Origin: Progne subis subis
Taxonomy: Eukaryota; Chordata; Aves; Passeriformes; Hirundinidae
Direction of reading: 5' to 3'
Assembly (NCBI GenBank): GCA_022316685.1
Contig: JAKJHU010000531.1
Location: forward strand, 62,001 to 126,000
Length of the DNA: 64,000 nt
Shown: piece by piece, positions 44,975 to 53,672 of the stretch
Numbering within the stretch: the first letter of the stretch is position 1
Layout of the letters: every line of letters begins with the position of its first letter
Program-made: the position numbers and the translations under genes
The notes under the pieces: generated by a model
The model's database searches: none
What the model saw: the letters and a program-made list of their open reading frames with translations, nothing else
Told to the model about the DNA's origin: nothing

Positions 44975-46749
44975 TAACGATCTCTCCTCTGGATTCTTAA
45001 CTTCAGGTCTCCGGGATTGCTTGTCACCTGCCACTCGGGAGTCGGTTTGCTCACTGGTCCTTTAATTCTGCTAGCATGGGTCCATCCCTTCTCTGCTGTT
45101 CTGATTGCAGTTTCTGTAGTAAGCAATACAAGGTAAGGTCCCTCCCATTGTGGGGCCAAGGTTGCTTCTTTCCAGGACTTTATCATTACCCAATCTCCTG
45201 GTTGCACCTGGTGCAGTTTCAAATCTAGTGGGGGTCTCTGAGCTAACCTTCCTTTTCTCCACAGATTTTCCCTATATTTCATTAGGTTGGTAATGTATAC
45301 ATTCATATTCTGATCTCTCAACTTTGGATGATCTTGTGGTTCCTCCATATTGTAGAGCATTCCATACAACATTTCAAACGGAGATATTCCCATATCCAAT
45401 CTAGGTTGTGTCCGGATATTTAGCAATGCTAATGGTAGGCAATTTACCCATGACAGTTTGGTCTCAATCATAAGTTTGGTCAATTGTTTTTTAATTTCTT
45501 CATTCATTCTTTCTACTCTCCCCGAACTTTGGGGGTGCCAGGGGGTGTGATAATCCCATTGTATTCCCATTATTGCCATGGTTTCCTTAATTATTTTGGA
45601 TGCAAAGTGAGGGCCTCTGTCTGAGTCAATGGTTTCTGTGACCCCATATCTGGGAATAATCTGCTCTAATAGGGTCTTGATCACTGTTTGTGCTGTTGCC
45701 CTTGCTGTAGGAAATGCCTCTACATAATGGGTTAGGTGATCCTCTATTACTAATAAATATTTATACCTCCCGGTCTTCGGTAACTCAGTAAAGTCTAGTT
45801 GGATGTTAGCGAATGGCCGGTATGCTGTGGGTCGTCCCCCCATTAAGGATTTTCTTAAATTAGCCCTATTTACCTTCAGACAGGTAACACACCCCCTCAC
45901 TACCTGCTTTGCCAAGTCATCTATCCCGATGCACATGTGCTTAGTGGCAAATTGATCTACTAATGCTTGCGCCCCCCAATGTGTTTTACTATGTATTCTC
46001 CTCATAATGTCCATAGCTACGGATTTAGGCAGTACAGTTCTATTATCCTCCGGGAGTCGCCATTCCCCTTTTGGGTTTTCCCTTAACCCCATCCTTTCCA
46101 TCTTTTCTTTTTCCTGTGTGGTGAAACTATATATTCTCCAGATCTTTTTATGATGGAGGCAATCTTTTCTCCTTGGGTTACTACATGCACATTCTATAGC
46201 ATCAACTCCCCAGTTTTTCCAGCAAGCATCACAAGGGGGTTCTTGCAAATTTCCTCCGCAAGTCCCACACTTCCTTCTTTCAGCCATCGGGTCCTTCTGA
46301 GGGGTAGATTGTAACGTCAGTAATGCAGCCCTTTTTGCTTCCTGATCTGCTGCATTATTTCCCCTGCTTTTAAAATCTAGTCCTTTTTGATGCCCTTTCA
46401 GGTGAACAACAGCAATTTTCCTAGGTCCCCTCAAGGCCTTCAGCAGTTTCCTGATTAGATCCTGGTGAACTAGGTCTTTTCCCTGGGAGTTTATCAACCC
46501 CCGCTCTTCCCATATTTTTCCAAAAGTGTGTATAATCCCATAGGCATATTTTGAGTCAGTATAGATGGTACCTGATTTATTCTTCAACAACTGCAATGCC
46601 CGTAGTACAGCATAAAGTTCACAGGCCTGCGCTGACCAGGATCTACTTAGAAGGCCTGATTCTATAACTGCAAGTCCTTCTTCCCCAACTATTGCATAGC
46701 CAGAGACCCTTTTTCCATTAATTACTCGCAATGAGCCATCTACAAACAA
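44974..46749 (-). CDS. Provirus E pol, RNase H and integrase half (open)
   Basis: 591 codons open. RNase H at about 1-145 (VDGSLRV; TDSKYAYG; HQKGL; NNAADQEAK). Residues 155-200 form an unusual Cys-rich segment: C161-x2-C164-x8-C173-x2-C176-x10-C187-x-C189-x7-C197-x-HH. Integrase: zinc motif H253-x3-H257...C287-x2-C290, catalytic D in QLDFTELP, D in DSDRGPHF, E in RVERMNEEIK, then a GPY/F-type domain (WEGPYLVLLTT). The true polyprotein starts far upstream; a frameshift in a G6 run near 46754 separates it from the RT connection. Confidence 0.9.
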   Translation of the reverse strand: MFVDGSLRVINGKRVSGYAIVGEEGLAVIESGLLSRSWSAQACELYAVLRALQLLKNKSGTIYTDSKYAYGIIHTFGKIWEERGLINSQGKDLVHQDLIRKLLKALRGPRKIAVVHLKGHQKGLDFKSRGNNAADQEAKRAALLTLQSTPQKDPMAERRKCGTCGGNLQEPPCDACWKNWGVDAIECACSNPRRKDCLHHKKIWRIYSFTTQEKEKMERMGLRENPKGEWRLPEDNRTVLPKSVAMDIMRRIHSKTHWGAQALVDQFATKHMCIGIDDLAKQVVRGCVTCLKVNRANLRKSLMGGRPTAYRPFANIQLDFTELPKTGRYKYLLVIEDHLTHYVEAFPTARATAQTVIKTLLEQIIPRYGVTETIDSDRGPHFASKIIKETMAIMGIQWDYHTPWHPQSSGRVERMNEEIKKQLTKLMIETKLSWVNCLPLALLNIRTQPRLDMGISPFEMLYGMLYNMEEPQDHPKLRDQNMNVYITNLMKYRENLWRKGRLAQRPPLDLKLHQVQPGDWVMIKSWKEATLAPQWEGPYLVLLTTETAIRTAEKGWTHASRIKGPVSKPTPEWQVTSNPGDLKLRIQRRDR

Positions 46750-47915
46750 CCTATCCCCCCTTCTAATTCTTCTTCATCCAAGTCTGGTCTTATTTTGGTT
46801 TGTTCTTCTATGGTAGATAAGCACTCATGGGCCAATCCATCCTTACTTGGCCTTCTGTATAAGAATTGGGCCGGATTTTGTAAGGCTGTCACCTCTAGGG
46901 TTAATTTTGGGGAGTCTAATAGGATTCCCTCATACTTCAAGAGTCGGGCATCCGTTATACACTTTTCTGCTTTTTGTTGCAAAATTCCCCGGATATTATG
47001 AGGGGATAATACTCTCAGTTCCCCGTTGAAAGTGATTTTATTAGCCTCCTCCACAAGCAGGGCGCAGGCCACTATAGCCTGTAAACATGTAGGCCAGCCC
47101 CTGCTTACAGGGTCTAACAGCTTAGATAAGTACCCAACAGGTTTCTTTTTCCCAGCCCACTCCTGGGTCAGTACCCCATAAGCCCTCCCACTATCTGTAT
47201 TTACAAATAGATAAAAGGGTCTTTTCAGATCGGGTAGGCTTAACACAGGGGCATTGACCAAATCATGCCGCAGGGCTTTCAAATGTTTGTCATCTTTCTC
47301 ATCCCATTTCACTAGCCCTCCTTGGCTCAATTTCTCATATAAAAACTTAACCTTGGTGCTATAGTTCTCAATCTACTGTCGGCAATACCCCATGAGGCCT
47401 AACAACTGCCTAATTTGCTTCTTGCTCCTTGGAGGCGGTATGGATAGTATCCCCTTTACTCTTTCAGGGTCTATTTTCTTTTCCCCCCCTTCCGTAGATA
47501 GTGCCCAAGATACTTTACTTTTTTTTTCCACAAATTGTACTTTGAGCCCTTTGGCACTCAGGAAGTTGAGTAATCTAATGCTTTCTGCCCGTACTTTGTC
47601 CTCTGCTTCCCCAGCAATCAGGAGGTCATCTACATATTGGATAAGGGTCACTCCTTCCCCAGTCTGATAATCCTGCAAAATTTGTTCTAAAGCTTGTCCG
47701 AACAAATTTGGAGATTCCGTAAACCCCTGGGGGAGCATGGTCCACCTTAGCTGCTGTCTCCTATAAGTGACTGGGTCTTCCCATTCAAATGCAAAGTAAT
47801 CCCTACTCTTCTCATCTAGAAGACATGCCCAGAATGCATCTTTAAGGTCAATTACACTATAATATTGTTTTTCGGGACCTAGTCTGCTTAGCAGGGTGTG
47901 AGGGTTGGCTACCAC
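46740..47915 (-). pseudogene. Provirus E pol, RT palm to connection
   Basis: RT in two open stretches, 47915-47373 and 47330-46740, separated by TAG where Trp is expected (47373-47375). Motifs: VIDLKDAFW, LPQGFTESPNLFGQAL, QYVDDLLIAG, LLGLMGYCRQ. The lower part is the connection (LSKLLDPVSRGWPTCLQAI). Confidence 0.88.
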
Positions 47916-48578
47916 CAGAAAACGAGCTACTGTCCTTTTGCACTAACTGGTATGATCCGTCTGCCTTTTTTACTGGCAAAATGGGGGTATTAAAAGGAGA
48001 CATGCAAGGTTCTAAGAGTCCTTTGCTTAGCAGCCTCTCAATCTCGGGCTTCAACCCATCCTTTCCCTCTGGGGAGATAGGGTACTGTTTAACCCTTATC
48101 GGTGTCTCTGGATCTTTAATGGTTACTGAGAAGGGGGGTATATTCAACCTTCCTACCCTATCAGGAGTGTACCACACTTCTGAGTTAATTTTTTCCTCAT
48201 CCTCTACCCTCAAGGGACAGAGTTTTATTTTGATTTCCTCATTTACTACTTCTATATTAATGCCCATTTCTATAATCAAGTCTCTCCCTAACAAATTATA
48301 ATCTGCTTCTGGTACTAGCAGAAGGTTCCCTATTCCCATTTTGGATCTCGATTCCACCAGTACATTCTTAATAACAGGGACCTCAAAGGGCTCCCCCTTC
48401 GCCCCTATCACTTGAGCAGTTTTGTTTGATATCTTACATCCCTCTGGTAATACCTGGACTGTCGATCGCTCAGCTCCAGTGTCCACTAAAACTCAAATTC
48501 CTGCTGCTGAGGACCTATTTTTAATTTTATCAAGGGCTCCTGATGTTTCCATGTCCCCAGCAAATAGAGCCCCTGACC
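47857..48578 (-). pseudogene. Provirus E protease and RT start
   Basis: After the gag UAG (48582-48584) the frame reads on for about 30 codons, then an indel near 48490 shifts it. Protease active site VDTGAERS (48486 downward), flap IGAKGEPF, LLGRDLI. RT fingers (VKQYPIS; LPVKKADGSY) run to about 47945, where a deletion of roughly 20 nt removes the DLR-type segment and shifts the frame. Confidence 0.85.
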
Positions 48579-48581
48579 CCT

Positions 48582-49996
48582 CTAGTCTTCCTTGAAGGCT
48601 CTCTCATCCCTCAGCCGCTTCCTGCAGTCTCTCCAAAAGTGTCCTTTATTTCCGCAGTAGAAACATACGCCTACTTCTTTTTTCTCCATCTGGGGAACCC
48701 TTCCCCCATTTCTCTGGGCCACTTGACTTGTTTTGGGAGGGGCATAAATTCTCCTAGTTTCCCTTACTGCTGCCACCATCATTCTTACTTGTCTCTTGTG
48801 ACTCTCTTCATCCCTTCTCACATATACTTTCTGTGCTTCCCTCAATAGCTCATCCAGGTCTCTATCTTGCCAATTATCTAATTTTTCTAACTTCTTTCTG
48901 ATATCTTCCCATGATTTAGCCACAAATTGTGTTTTTAACAGTGCTTGCCCCAACGGTGTCTCAGGGTCTAAGCCCGAGTACATCTGCAGGTTTTTTCTCA
49001 AGCGTTCTAGCCAATCCGTAGGTGTCTCCTCCTTTTTCTGTCTCTCATTAAATGCCTTGTTAATATTCTGCCCTCTTGGAACTGCCTCACGGATGCCCTG
49101 GATGATTATTGTTCTTAAATCCTGCATGTGTCCCTGGTGTTCTGGGTTCTGATGATTCCAGTTGGGATTTTCTAACGGCCATTTAAGGTCTGCTTGTGGC
49201 CCTTGTGCATGCTGGGCATCCCAAATGCGCATTCTTGCACGCCTAATCATATTTTTCTCCTCCGATGTAAAGAGGATTCCTAGGATGGATTGTAATTCAT
49301 CCCAAGTATAAATGTTGGGACCCAAGAATTGGTCCACACTTTCTGATACTCCTAATGGATCCTCCAGTAGGTTCCCCATTTCCTTTTTAAAATCCCGCAC
49401 ATCCCCTGAGCTCAGTGAGACAGGAGTAAACCTTATTCTAGCCTGAGCCCCCCCCCCCCCATAGGCATTTCCCTTAAGGGATATAGGTTCTGTTGCCTTG
49501 CTCTTTGTCTAGTCACAGGACCTCTAGGTGGAGCCTCAGCTTGATCTTGTGCATTATCATCATCCGGGAGTGGAGGGGCTTGTAGCGGTACATACAGTGG
49601 TGGAACCAGGGGGACTTCTTCTTCCCTTTTCCCTCGTCTCCTAGTCTTACAAGGGTCAGGTTTCTCACTCAGGTTAAATAAAAACACTCCCGGGGTCTCA
49701 ACCCAGATACTCGCATAATTACTTTCTTCCTGACTAAAAGGGGTCTTAGTATTGACCCACAGATTGAGCTTCTGCCTTACCCAATCTCCCGATAATCCAT
49801 ACATAGGCCAAAATACATTCTTCAATATCTCCTTCCCACCTCATACTTCTACACAATAGTGTATCATCTTGGCCTTATCCTTATCCCCAGTCCCAGGATA
49901 TTGCCTCCATTCTGCTAGCATAAATCCTAACGGACTGTCTTTAGGTACAGGTGGGAGTTTCATGGGTGGAGGGGGCTTGCTCTTCCCCTGTCCCAT
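48582..49996 (-). pseudogene. Provirus E gag
   Basis: Begins MGQGKSKPPPP at 49996, with Gly2 suited to myristoylation. Matrix has one TGA (about 49850). A proline-rich part carries PPLY (PPxY late motif). A C13 tract at 49448-49460 (minus-strand G run) shifts the frame before capsid, which is open at 49400-48582 (LGPNIYTWDELQSIL; IIQGIREAVPRGQNI; ETPTDWLERLRKNL) with one zinc knuckle CFYCGNKGHFWRDC. Gag ends KED, then UAG AGGGGUCAGGGG, a gamma-like readthrough context. The homopolymer shift could be an assembly error. Confidence 0.88.
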
Positions 49997-50198
49997 CTTC
50001 TGGAGTGCCTTCTATCACACGTACGCGATCACTCGCTTCCCCTTGTTCGTGGCCCACGCCCTCGCGGGCAATGGGAACCACACTACTGAGGGTCCATACT
50101 CGCTTGGGATGTCCGGCTGCCGGCTTCCCTCTCACACAGGCACACTCCAGGATACCCGACCCCGACCGAACGGCTACCCGTGTGAAACTTCACACAAT

Positions 50199-50206
50199 AC
50201 TCACGC
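50199..50206 (-). promoter_or_regulatory. Candidate major splice donor of provirus E
   Basis: Minus-strand GC|GTGAGT in the leader between primer site and gag, at the same relative place as the ERV C donor. Confidence 0.55.
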
Positions 50207-50379
50207 GTCCTGCGTCTTCGTCCGGACCTCTGTGCACAAAGTTTATAGGGTCGACCGGTCTCCTTTGCTTATGCCTCGAGTTTTAGGTTTGTCAGTGAGA
50301 GCGGGGTAGATAATAGGGATCCCGGGGCCACCTGAGGTGGGGCACCTCCCCAGTATTCCTATCCTACCAGAACATTCTC

Positions 50380-50397
50380 ATCCGAGTCACGGCACCA
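50380..50397 (-). promoter_or_regulatory. Primer-binding site, tRNA-His
   Basis: Minus-strand TGGTGCCGTGACTCGGAT, three bases after the 5' LTR; complementary to the tRNA-His 3' end from memory. Confidence 0.9.
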
Positions 50398-50400
50398 AAT

Positions 50401-50867
50401 TGTTATAAATTGCACGACTCAAGGTTTTAGTCCCAATTAGAATTTTATTAATTACAGCAAGCGGGGCATAAGCAAAATACAGCGCTGGGCGACAGGGAGT
50501 TTGCACTCCGCCAACTGCCGCGCCTGGGCAAGTTTTTAGTCCCCCTTTTATCTTGCTTCTTTCTCCGATTGACGTGTCCTTCCTGTAGTACTCCGCGCAT
50601 GTGCGGCGTATTGCAAGGGGGTCTTTTTCTGCCTCCCGGGGTGCAGGGATGAAGGCTGGTAGTCATCCTAGGCGCCTTCTTCTTTATATGGTAACTAAGC
50701 TTGAGTTCCTGAAACTTAAAGCTGATTAAGCAAGTAGAGAAAAAAAAAAAGGATTGAGCAAGAGCATGTTTGCATATGGCTTTTCTATAGGCTTAGATAG
50801 TAACATAGTAACTTCTTGTTATCTTGAGTTAACTTCCAGTGAACAAAAACAGTTTATGTTTATCACA
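50401..50867 (-). repeat. 5' LTR of provirus E
   Basis: 467 bp, about 98-99% identical to 42523-42989. Confidence 0.95.
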
Positions 50868-50871
50868 CAGG
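50868..50871. repeat. Right target duplication of provirus E (CAGG)
   Basis: Matches 42519-42522; ERV C integrase resumes here. Confidence 0.9.
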
Positions 50872-51785
50872 GATGTATTATATGCCAGAGAAAAAATAAA
50901 TCTAGAATTAGGTAAGCCCCACAGGGAGGACGTCCTTTAGCCTACTGCCCCTTTGGGAGGGTCCAGGTGGATTTCACTGAGTTACCTAAAGTAGGGAGGC
51001 ATAAGTATCTGTTAGTACTAGTAGATCAATTAACTCACTGGGTAGAGGCATTCCCCGGTCCCCGGGCAACTGCCCAGGTAGTAGCTAAGAAATTATTAGA
51101 GGAAATAATAGCTAGATATGGGATTCCTGATTCCATAGATTCGGACCAGGGGACACCTTTCACTTCCAAAATCATAAAACACTTAGCAGATGCTCTGGGG
51201 ATCCGATAGGAATACCATACACCATGGCACCCCCAAAGCTCAGGGCAGGTGGAACAGATGAATCAAACACTGAAGGCACAACTATCAAAGCTTATGTTAG
51301 AAACCAGGATGTCCTGGGTAAAGTGCCTCCCCTTGGCCCTTCTAAACGTCAGGACCCAACCACACTCAGGGTCTGGACTATCTCCTTTTGAGATGCTATA
51401 TAGAATACCATATGAGCACGGAATGCCCGTGGGACATCCTCGAGTCGAGGATAGACAAATACAGTCTTATCTTGTTTCAATTAATAAAAGTTTACAGGAG
51501 CTTCGAAAACGTGGTCTGGTATCAAAGAGCACTCCCCTGGGATTTGCAGTCCACAAGATCCAACCGAGTGATAAAGTGCTAATCAAGACGTGGAAAGAAA
51601 CACCGCTGACTCCTCACTGGGAGGGACCCTTCCTCGTCCTCCTGACCACTGACACCACAGTAAGAACCGCAGAAAAAGGTTAGACACATTCTTCTTGGGT
51701 AAAGAGAACTGAGCCACGAGACAACCCTCCGCAGTAGAAAGTCACCTCTGCACCAGGGGATTTGAAGCTAAGAATTCACCGATAG
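50872..51785 (+). pseudogene. ERV C pol, integrase continuation
   Basis: Resumes after provirus E: zinc-motif Cys pair region (GCIICQ), catalytic core with DFTELP, DSDQGTPF and GQVEQMNQTLK, and the C-terminal GPF-type domain (HWEGPFLVLLTT). Stops at 51207-51209 (Arg to TGA/TAG class change), 51681-51683 and 51736-51738; the pol frame ends at 51783-51785 (GDLKLRIHR then TAG), six nt before the accessory ORF. Confidence 0.85.
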
Positions 51786-51790
51786 ACTCA

Positions 51791-52237
51791 ATGACCAGCG
51801 ACTACTCGATAAGTTGTATCCAAGCAGGGTGTACCTGCTATCCTTTTGTTCATTTTAAGTGTGCTCATTGTAAAGAAATTTGGGTAGCTCATTGTTACAG
51901 GGGAGTCAAGCCTTGGAGCCTGTGTGAGAATTGCTTAGAGGAGAAAAGGAGGCTCACAGACCTTTTTCTATATGTTGCCACTGAAGCAGGTATATTAGAA
52001 TTAGATTCCCCGGAGTAGTTCCATTTATACACAAACGGATTGAGGGGAAAACTAAAAATAAAAGCTGAACCTCTGGTAATTGAGTGTAAGAGGACAGTAA
52101 AAGTACCCTGTATAGTGGACCAAATAAAATTGGCCAGGTGGGGACAGTACAAAAGGCACTATGCTCACAGGACAGACTATGGAGGCCCGGAAGAATACCC
52201 TTGCTGCCGAGAAGATAGTTTACCTCGCCGCCGGTAG
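51791..52237 (+). pseudogene. Accessory ORF X of ERV C, Cys/His-cluster protein
   Basis: 149 codons from ATG 51791 to TGA-class stop near 52237, with one internal TAG at 52016-52018. Residues 14-48 hold C14-x-C16-YPFV, C24-x2-C27, W31, H34-C35, R37-G38, P41, C45-x2-C48. All of these align without a gap with provirus E ORF X, and both end in GGPEEYPCCRED or GPPEEYPCCRED followed by Arg-rich residues. The pattern suggests a structural zinc-binding fold. I do not recognise the family. Its frame survives better than the gag and env frames of the same element, and its 3' part overlaps the env leader frame. Confidence 0.65.
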
Positions 52238-53577
52238 CAACCCGGTGGGCAGAGACGAAGGCAGAGGGGTACACCAAGGGGCAATCCTAGTGATCCTGAG
52301 TCTAGCCATATACCCCACGAATAGCCTCCCCAACCCTGAGGGGCAGATGGGGCAGGAAAAAAATGCCTAAAGGAGACTCAGTGAGAGCCTACCTGGGGCC
52401 AAGATAAGATTTTCAAAGTACATTTTGACTGTCCAGAAATCCAAAAAGGGGAATTTGCTCTCACAACAAAAGTTAGTTTAAAATATGTGAATTAAAAGAA
52501 AAAACAATATACCTCAACCCAGTGGCAATGTCTAGAAAGAGGAAAGAGCTAGGTAGTATACCCGTAATTCCTAGATGTGAACAATGTAACAAAACTGTGT
52601 GAGTTAGGGGTAAGAAGGAGTCCACCTTTGTAGCCTATTTGCAAGTAAACAAGCTGTGCTACGATCAGAATAATCTAGGAATGTGCACCCTGAACGGAAA
52701 AACCTATTGGATGGGGCAGAATACAAAACCCCAGAGAGCTGCTTTAAACAGTGGGCCCATCATCCTAAATATGTTAAGTGAGAACGATGAAAGGGTCTGT
52801 CTGAAGTTAGAACCTTCTGTTCCTCTAACAATGAGGAGGGGTGGACCCAGAAAGCAAGATACAGAAATTAGCTCAAGAATTAAAAAGACAAGAACTAGAG
52901 GCAAAAAGAAAAAAGATGGAGCAGGAAAGGATGAGGTCACTTAGTTAACAGTACGAACAATTAGAGAAACAATCTAGTGACTGGAGCTTGCCAGCCTCTA
53001 GCAAAAACCTGTTTGTAAACCTGGTGCAAGAAATTGCCACTGAATTAGGGCTGTCAAATTGCTGGATTTGTGGGGGATTAAAGTCAGCTGAGAGATAGCC
53101 CTGGAAGGGAGAGAGCCTAGCACCAGAACAACTTCTGAGATGGGATAACCAGATAATAAAAACCATGTCACAACCTGAGGAGTAGACCTTAGATAAACAA
53201 ATAATAGGGACCACCTGCATTAGTAAAGAAATAGGGTAGTAAAGAATAGCCTGCAAAACATATAATAGAATACTATGGTCCCGCAACATGGGCTCAAGAT
53301 GAGAGTTAGGGGTACAGAACTCCAGTCTACTTGCTCAACAGATTAATCAGGCTGCAAGCCGTAGTAGAAATAGTCTCGAATCACACCTCAGATGCTTTGG
53401 AGCTGCTGGCACAACAGCACTCACAGATGAGGGCTTTTGTGTAACAGAATAAAATCGCTCTAGACTACCTGTTAGCAGAAGAAGGAGGTGTGTGTGTTAA
53501 ATTCAATAAATCTGAGTGTTGCATTGAAATAAACGATTACGGGGAGACTATTAAGGGACTAGCAGCTAAAATAAACT
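52161..53577 (+). pseudogene. ERV C env, gamma-type, heavily degraded
   Basis: Leader and signal peptide-like stretch GAILVILSLAIYP (about 52280-52320), then SU fragments with many stops (CEQCNKTV; LCYDQNNLGMCTLNG), an SU C-terminal part containing CWICGG (about 53060), which fits the SU-TM disulfide CXXC class, and a TM part from about 53320: heptad region, immunosuppressive-type motif [13 protein letters not shown] and CX6CC ([10 protein letters not shown], about 53490-53522). The membrane span is missing because the element breaks off at about 53577 into ERV D gag. Confidence 0.75.
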
Positions 53578-53672
53578 GGAAAAACCAGTGCCCAGAATTA
53601 AGAAAGGGTAATGAACATAGAAAAGGTGATCAGAAAAAGGAAAAAGTAGTTGCTCATGTAAAGGAGGACTGA
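53578..53672 (+). pseudogene. ERV D gag C-terminal tail
   Basis: [19 protein letters not shown] and following acidic residues: the basic tail after a gamma-type zinc knuckle, of which only one Cys remains. Ends with TGA 53670-53672, in frame with pol (AGGGGACTGG follows). Fused in frame with ERV C env upstream. Confidence 0.65.

Larger units (their letters stand above)
42523..50867 (-). mobile_element. Provirus E: complete gamma-like provirus, tRNA-His
   Basis: 8345-bp provirus on the minus strand with 467-bp LTRs, tRNA-His primer site, gag, pol, accessory ORF X, env and polypurine tract, inserted into ERV C integrase with 4-bp duplications. The LTRs differ at about seven sites by eye (about 1.5%), so it is young. 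All genes carry at least one lesion: matrix stop, poly-C frameshift, a protease-entry frameshift, a short RT deletion, an RT stop and an env deletion. The integrase half of pol and ORF X are open. Confidence 0.95.
36719..53577 (+). mobile_element. ERV C: gamma-like provirus, truncated on the right
   Basis: 5' LTR, tRNA-Trp primer site, gag, pol, a small accessory ORF and env, all degraded. It is interrupted by a solo LTR (39862-40621) and by minus-strand provirus E (42523-50867). No 3' LTR exists: env sequence joins ERV D gag at about 53577. Gag and pol are in one frame separated by UAG, as in gammaretroviruses. Confidence 0.85.

Noticed and set aside
49448..49460. Programmed frameshift at the C13 (minus-strand G13) tract in provirus E gag
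   Set aside because: A homopolymer indel or sequencing error is simpler, and matrix to capsid is never a frameshift point in known Gags.
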